Source of the DNA: Amycolatopsis sp. CA-230715 | GTDB taxonomy: Bacteria; Actinomycetota; Actinomycetes; Mycobacteriales; Pseudonocardiaceae | Length of the DNA: 64,000 nucleotides | Assembly: GCF_018736145.1 (NCBI RefSeq) | Contig: NZ_CP059997.1 | Span: 2,789,501 to 2,853,500 of the forward strand | Direction of reading: 5' to 3' | Shown here: positions 53,342 through 61,897 of the stretch, one piece after another | Numbering within the stretch: the stretch's first letter is position 1 | How the letters are laid out: every line of letters begins with the position of its first letter | Made by a program: the position numbers and the translations under genes | The notes under the pieces: model-generated | Seen by the model: only the letters and a program-made list of their open reading frames with translations | Databases searched by the model: none | Told to the model about the DNA's origin: nothing

Positions 53342-55075
53342 GTGACCAGGCAGTGCGCGCTGGCACGAGAGAGGCTGATCATCCTGTCCACCACCCCCGA
53401 ATCGACGGAATCGACCGAAGACGCCGTCGCACTGGAACACCTCGAAAGCGGCCTTCCCGAGACCGACCCGTCCCACCCGCTCCAGGCAGGCGCCCCGGTC
53501 GAACCGGAATCGCCCACCTTCGCCGAGTTCGGCGTCCGTCCCGAGATCGTCCGCGCGCTCGAAGGCGCCGGTATCGAGCGGACCTTCGCGATCCAGGCGC
53601 TGACCCTGCCGCTGGCCCTGGCCGGCAACGACCTCATCGGCCAGGCCCGCACCGGCATGGGCAAGACGCTCGGTTTCGGCGTGCCGCTGCTTCAGCGCGT
53701 CACCACCCCCGGCGACGGCACCCCGCAGGCGCTCGTCGTGGTGCCGACGCGCGAGCTGTGCCTGCAGGTCACCCACGACCTCACCGACGCGGGCAAGCAC
53801 CTCGGCGTGCGCACGCTCGCGATCTACGGCGGCCGCCCGTACGAGCCGCAGATCGAGGCCCTGCGCAAGGGCGTCGACCTGGTGATCGGCACGCCCGGCC
53901 GTCTCCTCGACCTCGCCGAGCAGCGCCACCTGGTCCTGGGCAAGGTCTCCGGGCTCGTCCTCGACGAGGCCGACGAGATGCTCGACCTCGGCTTCCTCCC
54001 CGACATCGAGCGCATCCTGCGGATGGTGCCGGACTCCCGGCAGACCATGCTGTTCTCGGCCACCATGCCGGGCCCGATCATCACCCTCGCCAGGACGTTC
54101 CTGAACCAGCCGACGCACATCAGGGCCGAGGAGAACGACGCGGGCGCGGTCCACGAGCGCACCACGCAGTTCGTCTACCGCGCGCACTCGATGGACAAGC
54201 CGGAGCTGATCGCGAAGGTCCTGCAGGCCGAGGGCCGCGGGCTGACGATGATCTTCACGCGCACCAAGCGCACCGCGCAGAAGGTGGCCGACGAACTGGC
54301 CGAGCGCGGGTTCGCCGCGGCCGCGGTGCACGGCGACCTCGGGCAGGGCGCGCGCGAGCAGGCGCTGCGGGCGTTCCGGTCCGGCAAGGTCGACGTGCTG
54401 GTCGCCACCGACGTCGCGGCGCGCGGGATCGACGTCGACGACGTCACCCACGTGATCAACTACCAGACGCCGGACGACGAGAAGACCTACGTGCACCGCA
54501 TCGGCCGCACCGGCCGCGCGGGCAAGACCGGGGTCGCGGTCACGCTCGTCGACTGGGACGAGGAACCGCGCTGGAAGCTGATCTCCGACGCGCTCGGCCT
54601 CGACAAGCCGGAACCCGTCGAAACCTACTCGACCTCGAAGCACCTGTTCACCGACCTCGGCATCGCCGAGGACGCCACCGGCAGGCTGCCGCTGGCCAAG
54701 CGCACGCGCGCCGGGCTGTCGGCGGAGCCGGAGGAGAAGCTCGGCGGCCGCAAGCGCGACCGCGAGCGCACCACCACCAGCAGCAGGACCCGCAAGCCCC
54801 GCCGCCGGACCAGGGGCGGTGCCGACGCCGCGGCCGCGGTCGAAGCCGCCGACGCGGCGAAGACGGCCGAGGGCCAGGAGGGCGAAGGCGCCGCGAGGAA
54901 GCCTCGCCGCCGCACCCGTGGTGGCGCCAAGCCCGCCGCGGAAGCGAACGCGCACTCGGGTCCCGCCGCGCAGGAGAAGGAAACCGGTGAAGGCGGCGAG
55001 CGCCCGGCACGTCGCCGTCGCCGCCGTCGTTCCGGCAGCTCCAACAGCAGCGAAACACCCGCTTCGGCAGACTGA
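53342..55075 (+). CDS. rhlE: DEAD-box RNA helicase, RhlE type
   Basis: The 577-residue frame from GTG 53342 has Q motif FAIQALTLPLAL, Walker A ARTGMGKT (102-109), PTREL, GTPGR, DEAD (208-211), SAT, then the second RecA lobe with IFTRTKRTAQKVADEL, VATDVAARGID and HRIGRTGRAG. The C-terminal 130 residues are basic with repeated RKPRRRTRGG blocks for RNA binding. The best ribosome site (GAGAGG) precedes a CTG codon at 53384 (LSTTPESTEST), so the true start may be that CTG. Rv3211 is the counterpart. It unwinds RNA in ribosome assembly or mRNA decay. Confidence 0.93.
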   Translation: MTRQCALARERLIILSTTPESTESTEDAVALEHLESGLPETDPSHPLQAGAPVEPESPTFAEFGVRPEIVRALEGAGIERTFAIQALTLPLALAGNDLIGQARTGMGKTLGFGVPLLQRVTTPGDGTPQALVVVPTRELCLQVTHDLTDAGKHLGVRTLAIYGGRPYEPQIEALRKGVDLVIGTPGRLLDLAEQRHLVLGKVSGLVLDEADEMLDLGFLPDIERILRMVPDSRQTMLFSATMPGPIITLARTFLNQPTHIRAEENDAGAVHERTTQFVYRAHSMDKPELIAKVLQAEGRGLTMIFTRTKRTAQKVADELAERGFAAAAVHGDLGQGAREQALRAFRSGKVDVLVATDVAARGIDVDDVTHVINYQTPDDEKTYVHRIGRTGRAGKTGVAVTLVDWDEEPRWKLISDALGLDKPEPVETYSTSKHLFTDLGIAEDATGRLPLAKRTRAGLSAEPEEKLGGRKRDRERTTTSSRTRKPRRRTRGGADAAAAVEAADAAKTAEGQEGEGAARKPRRRTRGGAKPAAEANAHSGPAAQEKETGEGGERPARRRRRRRSGSSNSSETPASAD

Positions 55076-55114
55076 GCGCGTAACGCATTGGGCTGATCCC
55101 GGGGAGCGGCAGAA

Positions 55115-56455
55115 GTGAGCGAACCCGTGCAGGGGGGCAGGCACCGGCGGCCGAGCGGGTCCGAGCCGGTCCCCGGGACCGAGGACGTGCTCGGCACCGC
55201 GCCGGAGAGCGTGGGACCCGCGAAGCACGCCAGCCCGGAACGGGCGCGGCGGTCGCCGTGGAACACGCGGCGGGACCGCATCGTCGCGGTGGCCATCGCG
55301 GTGGTCTGCCTCGGCGCCGCGGTCGTGGTGTGGGCGGGCAGCGACAGCAGGGCGACCGTGTCGGAGCAGTCCCCGCCGCAGCCCGCGGTGATCGGCGCGC
55401 CGGACAAGGTGCCCGGCTCGCTGGCCGAGGCGTGGCAGGCGCCCAGTTCCGCGACGCCGATCCCGGTGACCTCGAACTCCACCGTGGTGACCGGCGCGGG
55501 CGGCGAGGTCGACGGCCGCGACCCGGCGACCGGCGCGATCCGCTGGAAGTACGCGCGCGACATCCCGTTGTGCACGATCGCGGGCACCTGGTCGCGGGCC
55601 ACCGCGTTCTACCGCAACGGCGACTGGTGCAGCGAGATGACCCAGCTCGACACCGGCACCGGGCGCAGGACCGCGCAGCGCGACGGTGACGCGCGACCGG
55701 GCGGCGGCACCGTCGACGACGGGTCCGCGCTCACCGCGTTCACGCCGACGCTGCTCAGCACCTGGCGCGACGACCTGGTGAAAACGGTCGAGTACGGCAA
55801 GGTCCCCGCGCTGATCAACGCGGACAAGCAGCCGCGGAAGGACTGCGCCTACGGCTCGGTCGCGGCCGCGTCGAACCGGATCGGCGTGATCGAACGGTGC
55901 GCGGGCGATCCCGGCGACCGGCTGACCGTCTACAAGGCCAACAGCAAGGAGTTCGACTCGCCCGAGGTCGTCTACAGCGCGGTGACCGCGGGCAAGCAGG
56001 CGAGGCTGGTCGCGATGTCCGGCGAGTCCGCCGCGGTCGCGCTGCCCCAGCAGCGGCTGCTGGTGCTCTACGGGGCCGACGGCAACCAGCGCGCCGCGTA
56101 CCCGCTGACGGTGCCGGACGCCGATCTCGCGCAGGACCCGCCGAACGGGGTGCCGTCGACCTCGACGACGAACAACGCGGTCTACTGGTTCACCGGGTCC
56201 AAGACCATCGCGCTGGCGAAGGCGGACCTCACTCCACTGTGGACACTCGATGGCGCGCTCGGCCCCGGCGTCACGTTCTGCGGGCAGCTGGTCGTGCCGA
56301 TCAAGGGGGGAATCGCGGTGCTGGACGAGAAAACCGGCGCGACGGTCCGCACGGTCGGCGTCGACCGGCACGGCTACGCGGGCCCGGTGCGGCTCGCCGC
56401 GCAGGGCCCGGTCCTGCTCGAACAGCGCGGCGACACGCTGGTAGCGCTGCGATGA
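55115..56455 (+). CDS. Membrane-anchored beta-propeller-like protein (Rv3212-like)
   Basis: GTG 55115 after GGGGAGCGG gives 446 residues: a cytoplasmic N-terminus, one helix (DRIVAVAIAVVCLGAAVVVWAG, about 50-70), then an external domain of repeated beta units. PQQ/quinoprotein-like patterns include TSNSTVVTGAGGEVDGRDPATGAIRWKY, QRLLVLYGADGNQRAAYPL and GGIAVLDEKTGATVRTV. Seven or so blades suggest a propeller. It follows rhlE as Rv3212 follows Rv3211. Function is unknown; an envelope scaffold or sensor is a guess. Confidence 0.88.
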   Translation: MSEPVQGGRHRRPSGSEPVPGTEDVLGTAPESVGPAKHASPERARRSPWNTRRDRIVAVAIAVVCLGAAVVVWAGSDSRATVSEQSPPQPAVIGAPDKVPGSLAEAWQAPSSATPIPVTSNSTVVTGAGGEVDGRDPATGAIRWKYARDIPLCTIAGTWSRATAFYRNGDWCSEMTQLDTGTGRRTAQRDGDARPGGGTVDDGSALTAFTPTLLSTWRDDLVKTVEYGKVPALINADKQPRKDCAYGSVAAASNRIGVIERCAGDPGDRLTVYKANSKEFDSPEVVYSAVTAGKQARLVAMSGESAAVALPQQRLLVLYGADGNQRAAYPLTVPDADLAQDPPNGVPSTSTTNNAVYWFTGSKTIALAKADLTPLWTLDGALGPGVTFCGQLVVPIKGGIAVLDEKTGATVRTVGVDRHGYAGPVRLAAQGPVLLEQRGDTLVALR

Positions 56456-56507
56456 GCGATGACGACCGCAGGGAGGAATCGCTCACGAGGACACAGCGTG
56501 CTTGTGC

Positions 56508-56560
56508 CTCATCGGTGTTGTCCCGAACCGAGGGACGAGGGAAGGGACAACACCGATGAG
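56508..56560 (+). promoter_or_regulatory. Perfect 17-bp inverted repeat enclosing RBS and start codon
   Basis: CTCATCGGTGTTGTCCC (56508-56524) pairs perfectly with GGGACAACACCGATGAG (56544-56560) around a 19-nt purine-rich loop (gaaccgagggacgagggaa). The hydrolase ATG (56556-56558) lies inside the 3' arm and the GAGGGAA ribosome site in the loop. As RNA it would be a very stable hairpin hiding the start codon; as DNA it is a large dyad. Confidence 0.75.
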
Positions 56561-57455
56561 CATGACCGAAGAGGACCGCCGGGGTCAGCTGGCGGCGCAT
56601 TCGGCGAGCCGTGTCGATCTCGACGGCCGGTACGGGCCGATCGCGGCGCTGCGCACGACGGCGCCGTCGGATGCCACAGTCCTCCTCGTCCCCGGCTACA
56701 CGGGGTCGAAGGAGGATTTCGCGCCACTGCTCGACGGCCTCGCCGAGGCGGGGTTCGAGGCCGTCGCGATCGATCTTCCCGGGCAGTACGAATCCGGCGG
56801 CCCCGAGGACGAAACCGCGTACCTGCCCGCCGCGCTCGGCGAGGTGGTGGCCGAACTGGTCACCGCGCTCGGCGAGGGCGGGAAACCGGTGCTGCTACTC
56901 GGGCACTCCTTCGGCGGGCTGGTCGTGCGGGCGGCCGTGCTGGCGGGCGCGCCGATCGCCGGGCTGGTCCTGATGGACACCGGCCCCCGGCACCTTCCCG
57001 ACGGCGCCCGCCGGGCGGCGCTGGGCATCGGTGAACCGCTGCTGCGCGAAGGAACGCCGGAAGGGCTCGCCGCGGCCTACGCGGTGCGGGAAGAAGTGAG
57101 CGCCAAGTTCGAGGCGTGGGCGAAGGTTTCGCCCGCGTTGAAGGACTTCTACCGGCACCGGTTCACCGCGTCGAGCGCGCCCGGCCTGCTCGGCATGGCC
57201 ACGGCGCTGCGCACCGAGCCAGACCGGGTCTCCGAACTGGCCGACGCGTTGCGGCGCGGCGGCACGCCGTGCGCGGTCGTCACCGGCGAGGGCGACGACG
57301 CGTGGAGCGTGCCGGAACAGCAGGACATGGCGCGCCGCCTCGACGTGCCGTTCCTGTCGATCCCGGGCAGCGCGCACTCCCCCAACACCGAAAACCCGGC
57401 GGCCCTGCTGGCCACCCTGCTGCCCCTGTGGCGCACCTGGCTCGCCCGCCCCTGA
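56556..57455 (+). CDS. Alpha/beta hydrolase
   Basis: The 299-residue protein has LLVPGYTGSKEDF (oxyanion turn), IDLPGQYES, nucleophile elbow LLGHSFGGL (Ser118), VTGEGDDAWSVPEQQ (acid region) and GSAHSPNTENP (catalytic His). The start ATG lies within a perfect inverted repeat; a second in-frame ATG at 56562 (third codon) lies just outside it, so translation could begin there when the stem is open. The gene converges on a membrane protein gene 4 nt away. Substrate unknown. Confidence 0.9.
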   Translation: MSMTEEDRRGQLAAHSASRVDLDGRYGPIAALRTTAPSDATVLLVPGYTGSKEDFAPLLDGLAEAGFEAVAIDLPGQYESGGPEDETAYLPAALGEVVAELVTALGEGGKPVLLLGHSFGGLVVRAAVLAGAPIAGLVLMDTGPRHLPDGARRAALGIGEPLLREGTPEGLAAAYAVREEVSAKFEAWAKVSPALKDFYRHRFTASSAPGLLGMATALRTEPDRVSELADALRRGGTPCAVVTGEGDDAWSVPEQQDMARRLDVPFLSIPGSAHSPNTENPAALLATLLPLWRTWLARP

Positions 57456-57459
57456 CGGG

Positions 57460-57957
57460 TCAGAACCACCAGAAGAAGACGAGGATCCCGGCGACGGCCG
57501 CGAGCAGCACCACGGCGGCGGCACCGGCGACGGCACCGGACCTGCGGTCGACGACCCGTTGCGCGCCCAGCGCGACCGCGGCGGCGGCCGGGTGCGCCAC
57601 CAGCGATGGCAGTCCTGGCCCTTCGGTGGGGCCGAAGTAGGCGAGCGCACCGGCCCCCAGCACCACGATCGCGAGCACGACCATGCCCGCGGCGAGCGAG
57701 CCGGTGAGCCCGCGCCACCACCGGCGAGGCCGCTTGCCGGTGTCGGCGGCGGTCGCCGCGGAACCCGCCGAGTCGACGGCTTCGGCGGTTTCGGGCGGCT
57801 CGGCGGATTCCTTGGTGGCCGGGGAATCCGCGGTGCCGGGCGATTCCCCGGACTCGGCGGAACCGTCGGGCTTGGTGGCGGGATGGCGCGGATCGGGCAG
57901 CCTGCCTTCGTGCGACGGCCAGTTCACCGGCTCGAGCTCGTCGGTGTCGGGTCCCAC
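57460..57957 (-). CDS. Small membrane protein with acidic low-complexity N-terminus
   Basis: GTG 57957 (VGPDTDELEPVNWPSHEGRLPDP) follows AAGGAGACAG and gives 165 residues. The first 85 residues are rich in Glu, Ser, Ala and Pro (ESAEPPETAEAVDSAGS), then two hydrophobic helices (LAAGMVVLAIVVLGAGALAYFG and AGAAAVVLLAAVAGILVFFWWF) with a short loop. No family recognised. It follows the RecB-like gene by 28 nt in one operon. Confidence 0.8.
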   Translation of the reverse strand: MGPDTDELEPVNWPSHEGRLPDPRHPATKPDGSAESGESPGTADSPATKESAEPPETAEAVDSAGSAATAADTGKRPRRWWRGLTGSLAAGMVVLAIVVLGAGALAYFGPTEGPGLPSLVAHPAAAAVALGAQRVVDRRSGAVAGAAAVVLLAAVAGILVFFWWF

Positions 57958-57985
57958 CTGTCTCCTTCGTCCCGCGTGCGATTCC

Positions 57986-58888
57986 TTACGGCGCAAGCAA
58001 ATCCCACGATTTCGCGGCCGGCGCGGCCTGTTGGCCCGCCGGGCAGCTCGGGCGGAAGTCGCACCACGAGCACCGTCTCGACGGGCGTGGGGGAAACGCC
58101 GGGTCTGCGGCGTCCTGCTCGCCCGAAGCCTCCAGGGTATCGGTCGCGATCCGCACGTCCTCGGCGGTCTCCTCGGCGCGCACGAGCTGACGGCGCAGGC
58201 TGTCGGCGGTGTGCTCGGCCGCCGCGACCGTGCCGCTGGGCAGGTGGTGCAGTTCCACGCGGTGGCACGGCAAGCGCAAGGTGCGCGCGGCGGCGACGGC
58301 GTACATCGCGAGCGCCTGCGACGCGCGCGCCTCGTGCTCGTCCGGCGCGCGCTTACCGGTCTTGTAGTCGACGATGACCAGCTCGCGACCGCGCTGGTCG
58401 ATCCGGTCCGCCCTGCCTTCGATGATCATCGTCGGGTTGGCGTGCTCCCCGGTCTCCGGGTTGACCGGCGCCGAGACCCACCGCTCCAGGCCGACCGGGT
58501 CCATCTCGACGTCGTTCGACTCGACGTAGTCGGAAACCCAGCCCTGCGCGCGCTCGCGGTAGATCGCGGCCTGCGCCGCGTCCGCGAAACCGGCGTCCTT
58601 CCAGTGCGTGGTGACGAGCGCGGCGGCCCGCTGCGGCGTCCGCTTCCGCACCGGCAGGTCGAACAGGGCGCGCAACGCGTTGTGCACGACCGCGCCGAGC
58701 GTGCTGTGCGCCCACGGCCCGGTGCGCTGCGGGGTGGGCCGTTCGAGGTAGGCCAGCCGGTACCGGCGCGGGCAGTCGTCGAAGGTGGCCAGCCTCGCCG
58801 GGCTGACCTTGCTCAGCCTGCGCGGCTGGACGTCGAACTCGAACCCGATCTGCTCCACGGACACCACGGTACGGGGCCCCACCGACAC
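57986..58888 (-). CDS. RecB family exonuclease (PD-(D/E)XK) with Fe-S-type Cys cluster
   Basis: The 300-residue protein is a stand-alone Cas4/RecB-like nuclease: KVSPARLATFDDCPRRYRL (Cys39), GAVVHNALRALF (His ligand), EGRADRIDQRG (Asp), IVIVDYKTGK-type VIVDYKTGK (catalytic D and K), and a C-terminal CSWCDFRPSCPAG supplying three Cys that with Cys39 make a 4Fe-4S cluster. Such proteins are widespread single-gene nucleases in actinobacteria, with an unclear DNA repair role. No CRISPR genes adjoin. It is downstream of marC by 18 nt. Confidence 0.92.
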   Translation of the reverse strand: MSVGPRTVVSVEQIGFEFDVQPRRLSKVSPARLATFDDCPRRYRLAYLERPTPQRTGPWAHSTLGAVVHNALRALFDLPVRKRTPQRAAALVTTHWKDAGFADAAQAAIYRERAQGWVSDYVESNDVEMDPVGLERWVSAPVNPETGEHANPTMIIEGRADRIDQRGRELVIVDYKTGKRAPDEHEARASQALAMYAVAAARTLRLPCHRVELHHLPSGTVAAAEHTADSLRRQLVRAEETAEDVRIATDTLEASGEQDAADPAFPPRPSRRCSWCDFRPSCPAGQQAAPAAKSWDLLAP

Positions 58889-58906
58889 ATCTCGTGAAGG
58901 CTCGCG

Positions 58907-59533
58907 TCAGGGCGTCGCGATGAACCCGCGCACCGAGTTCGCCACCAGCTGCACCGCGATCGCGGCGAGCAGCAGGCCCGCGATCTTGGCGAGCAGCGTG
59001 ATGCCGCTTTCCTTGATCACCCGGATCACCACGCCGGAGAAGCGCAGGCAGATGTAGAGCACGAAGTGCACCATCACGATCGACGCGCCGAGCGCGATGT
59101 ACGCGCCCGCGTGCCCGTCGGCCTGCCGGACGTACACGATCGTCGCCGCGATCGCACCGGGCCCGGCCAGCAGCGGCGTGCCGAGCGGGACGAGCGCGAT
59201 GTTGACGTCTTCGGCGACCTCGGGGTCGGTGCTGCCCTTGCCGGTCAGCAGGTCGAGCGCGATGAGCAGGAGCAGCAGCCCGCCGGCGCCCTGCAGCGCG
59301 GGGATGCCGATGCCGAGGTAGGACAGGATCGCCTGGCCCGCCACCGCGAACAGGCTGATCACCAGCAGCGACACCAGCACGGCCTGCCGCGCCGCCTTCG
59401 CGCGCACCGCGGGCGACTTGCGCCCGGTGAGGCTGAGGAACACCGGCACCGTGCCGGGCGGGTCCATGATCACGATCAGCGTGATCGTGGCCGCCATGAA
59501 CAGCTTGGCGTCGAAGAACTCCGCGATGTTCAC
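58907..59533 (-). CDS. MarC family integral membrane protein
   Basis: The 208-residue protein has six helices: LFMAATITLIVIMDPPGTVPVFLSLTG is the classic MarC start, with a second half repeat VNIALVPLGTPLLAGPGAIAATIV. MarC proteins (UPF0056) are of unknown function; the old link to multiple antibiotic resistance was withdrawn. The ATG overlaps the PHP gene stop by 4 nt. Confidence 0.93.
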   Translation of the reverse strand: MNIAEFFDAKLFMAATITLIVIMDPPGTVPVFLSLTGRKSPAVRAKAARQAVLVSLLVISLFAVAGQAILSYLGIGIPALQGAGGLLLLLIALDLLTGKGSTDPEVAEDVNIALVPLGTPLLAGPGAIAATIVYVRQADGHAGAYIALGASIVMVHFVLYICLRFSGVVIRVIKESGITLLAKIAGLLLAAIAVQLVANSVRGFIATP

Positions 59534-60399
59534 GGCCGTTCCCCGGTCCGCACGCGGGTGCCCGAGGCGCGCGAGACGAGTGCCTCGAACTGGTCGGGAT
59601 CGGTGGTCTCGGCGCCGATCCTGATGGTCTTGTTCGTGCCGTGGTAGTCGCTCGACCCGGTGCGCACCAGGTCGAGGTCGCGGGCGAGCTCGGACATCTG
59701 CTCGCGGGCTTCGTCGTCGTGGTTCGGGTGGTTCACCTCGACGCCGGTGAGGCCGCGTTGCGCGAGCTTCGCGATAGTCTCCGCCGAGACCGTGTACCCG
59801 CGCGTGTGCGCGAAGGCGTGCGCCAGCACGGTGACACCACCCGCTTCGGTGATCATCTCGATGGCGTCTTCGACCGGGGTGTCCTCGCGCGGGAGGTAGT
59901 AGCCGCGCTTCCCGCCGAGGTATTCGGCGAACGCCTCGTCGACGGTGCTAACGAGCCCGGCGCGGACGAGCGCCTGCGCGAGGTGCGGCCTGCCCGCGGG
60001 GGAATCCTCCGGCAGCAGGCCCATGATCTCGTCGGCGTCCACGGGGAGCCCGTCGGCCGCCATGCGCGTGGCCATCGCCCGCACCCGCGCGCGCCGTTCG
60101 ATCCGCAGCCGCTGCTGCTCGGCGACCACCCTCGGCGACGCGGGGTCGAACAGGTACGCCAGCAGGTGCACGCTGATGCCGTAGCCGTGGTCGTGCGTGG
60201 AGACGCAGGAAAGCTCCGCACCGGGAACCACGGTCAGGCCGGGCGGCAGCGCGTCGAACGCCTCCTGCCAGCCCGCGGTGGTGTCGTGGTCGGTGATCGC
60301 CACGACGTCGAGGCCCGCGCTCGCGGCGGCGCGCATCAGCCCGCCGGGACTGTCGGTGCCGTCCGAGGCGGTGGAATGGGCGTGCAGGTCGATGCGCAT
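59530..60399 (-). CDS. PHP domain phosphoesterase (RNase AM/YciV-like)
   Basis: The 289-residue protein has the four PHP metal-binding motifs: IDLHAHSTASDGT (4-16), ITDHDT (35-40), PGAELSC, and VEVNHPNHDD plus GSSDYHG near the C-terminus. This subfamily hydrolyses 3',5'-nucleoside bisphosphates and trims RNA 5' ends. The stop overlaps the marC start (ATGA), indicating translational coupling. Confidence 0.93.
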   Translation of the reverse strand: MRIDLHAHSTASDGTDSPGGLMRAAASAGLDVVAITDHDTTAGWQEAFDALPPGLTVVPGAELSCVSTHDHGYGISVHLLAYLFDPASPRVVAEQQRLRIERRARVRAMATRMAADGLPVDADEIMGLLPEDSPAGRPHLAQALVRAGLVSTVDEAFAEYLGGKRGYYLPREDTPVEDAIEMITEAGGVTVLAHAFAHTRGYTVSAETIAKLAQRGLTGVEVNHPNHDDEAREQMSELARDLDLVRTGSSDYHGTNKTIRIGAETTDPDQFEALVSRASGTRVRTGERP

Positions 60400-60478
60400 C
60401 GATCACATTCTGACCGATGACGCAGGTCACCCGCCCGTCGGTACCGCGCGCTGGTCTTTCGTAAGCGGCGAAGCCGCG

Positions 60479-61039
60479 CTAGCCGACCATCTTCTTGCCT
60501 CGGGCAGCTCGCTGGGCCTTGATCATCGAGAAGCGCTCCTGCTGCTTCTGCTTGTCGCCGAAGACCAGCTCGGAGATCGTGTCGTAGAACTCTTCGGGCC
60601 GCGGCAGGTAGTCGATCTTGTTCAGCGCCTGGATCTGACCGGCCGACTCGACGACCATCGTGCCGTAGCCGAACATGCGGCCGGTCATGGAGCGCTCGTA
60701 GGTGAGGTCGGTGACCTTGCTGATCGGCATCATCAGCACCTTGGTGGTGATGACGCCGGTGGTCATCACGAACCGCTTGTCGGTGACCACGAGCCGCTCG
60801 ACCCACCACTCGATGACCTTGTAGGCGAAGCGGAGCACCACGAGCAGCGCCGCGTACCAGAGGATGTTCTGCACGACGTACATCGCGGGCGGCAGCAGGT
60901 ACGACACCAGCACGCAGATCGCGATCAGCGCGACGGCCTCGAAGCTGTCCCACAGCAGCACCGCCCAGTGCCGCCGGATCCGGATGACCCGTCGCTCGGT
61001 TTCGAGGAGGTACTCGTCGGGATCGCGTGGGGCGAACAT
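60479..61039 (-). CDS. PH domain (DUF304/YdbS-type) membrane protein
   Basis: The 186-residue protein starts MFAPRDPDEYLLETERRVIRIRRHW, followed by two helices (LLWDSFEAVALIAICVLVSYLL and VVQNILWYAALLVVLRFAYKV) and a bacterial PH domain with RLVVTDKRFVMTTGVITTKVLMMPISKVTDLTYERS. Members are membrane-associated and uncharacterised. It is 79 nt upstream of the PHP gene in the same direction. Confidence 0.92.
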   Translation of the reverse strand: MFAPRDPDEYLLETERRVIRIRRHWAVLLWDSFEAVALIAICVLVSYLLPPAMYVVQNILWYAALLVVLRFAYKVIEWWVERLVVTDKRFVMTTGVITTKVLMMPISKVTDLTYERSMTGRMFGYGTMVVESAGQIQALNKIDYLPRPEEFYDTISELVFGDKQKQQERFSMIKAQRAARGKKMVG

Positions 61040-61058
61040 CTGACCAGCCTAGCGCCGG

Positions 61059-61220
61059 TCAGCGGAAAATGTTGCTGACGAAGGTGATCACGGACTCCGC
61101 GGCGTCGCGAAGGAACTGGATGCTGTTGTTGACCAGACCCGCGGCGTGTCCTGGCTGGGCGATCACGAAGAACAGAACCAACGCGATGGCTGCCAAACCC
61201 AGTAGCTTCTTCGCGTTCAC
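61059..61220 (-). CDS. Small membrane protein, 53 aa
   Basis: GTG 61220 gives VNAKKLLGLAAIALVLFFVIAQPGHAAGLVNNSIQFLRDAAESVITFVSNIFR, of which the first half is a membrane helix and the rest an amphipathic helix. A TTG three codons earlier (LIVVNAKK) is the alternative. Small proteins of this kind upstream of the PH-domain gene are common in Pseudonocardiaceae. Function unknown; 19 nt separate it from the PH-domain start. Confidence 0.72.
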   Translation of the reverse strand: MNAKKLLGLAAIALVLFFVIAQPGHAAGLVNNSIQFLRDAAESVITFVSNIFR

Positions 61221-61407
61221 AACGATCAATCCCGTCTCTTGCGTCGGCACCGGTCTTGCACGTTTCACAAATCTCTTACGTTGTACCGCACCGGACGGCG
61301 GCGCGGGAGGAAAGTCCCGCGCTTGGGTCAGTGCACCGCGGGAATTGTACCGCACAACTACTCTCCGTGTACAAGGTGGCCGTGCTCACCTTCGATAGCC
61401 TCGGAAA

Positions 61408-61824
61408 ATGGATCCTGAAGCCCCCGAACCGGTGCGGTGTGTCGGCGGGATCGTGCACGACGCCGACGGCAGGCTGCTCCTCGTCCTCCGCGCGAACGAC
61501 CCCGGCCGCGGCCAGTGGTCGCTCCCCGGCGGCAAGGTGGAGCCAGGCGAGACCGACGCCGAGGCCGTCAGCAGGGAGATGAGCGAGGAAACCGGCCTGC
61601 TCGTGCGGCCGGGCGCGCTCGCGGGGACGGTCGTGCGGGGCCCGTTCGAGATCCACGACTACTTCTGCACGATCGCCGACGGTGATCCGCGCCCCGGTGA
61701 CGACGCGTTGGCCGTCCGCTGGGTCGATGCCCGCGAATACGCCTCACTGGAGCAATCAGGTGCGCTTGTCGCGGACCTGACGACTGCGCTGCGTGACTGG
61801 AACGCCCTCCCGCGCCGCCTCTAA
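61408..61824 (+). CDS. Nudix hydrolase
   Basis: The 138-residue protein has a complete Nudix box GGKVEPGETDAEAVSREMSEETGL (about residues 41-64), with REXXEE catalytic glutamates. The start MDPEAPEPVRCVGGIVHDADGRLLLVLRAND and the FEIHDYFC strand suggest a MutT/ADP-ribose type housecleaning enzyme; the substrate cannot be told. It diverges from the small membrane protein gene and ends at a family A hairpin. Confidence 0.92.
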   Translation: MDPEAPEPVRCVGGIVHDADGRLLLVLRANDPGRGQWSLPGGKVEPGETDAEAVSREMSEETGLLVRPGALAGTVVRGPFEIHDYFCTIADGDPRPGDDALAVRWVDAREYASLEQSGALVADLTTALRDWNALPRRL

Positions 61825-61848
61825 TCGGCCGGCGCACGAACGTACTCG

Positions 61849-61873
61849 TGCCCCGAAGGTCACCTTCGGGGCA
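61849..61873. terminator. Family A hairpin between convergent genes (putative bidirectional terminator)
   Basis: TGCCCCGAAGGT (61849-61860) and ACCTTCGGGGCA (61862-61873) form a perfect 12-bp stem with a single-base centre. It lies in the 73-bp gap between the Nudix and acyl-CoA ligase stops, an isolated single unit of the repeats seen at 11.4, 13.7, 17.2 and 35.1 kb. No U-tract follows. Confidence 0.7.
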
Positions 61874-61897
61874 TGCGACATCCCACCGAAGCAGCGC

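Noticed and set aside
53261..56371. Minus-strand open frame of 1036 codons
   Set aside because: Antisense to rhlE and the Rv3212-like gene, both with clear motifs; translation is low complexity.
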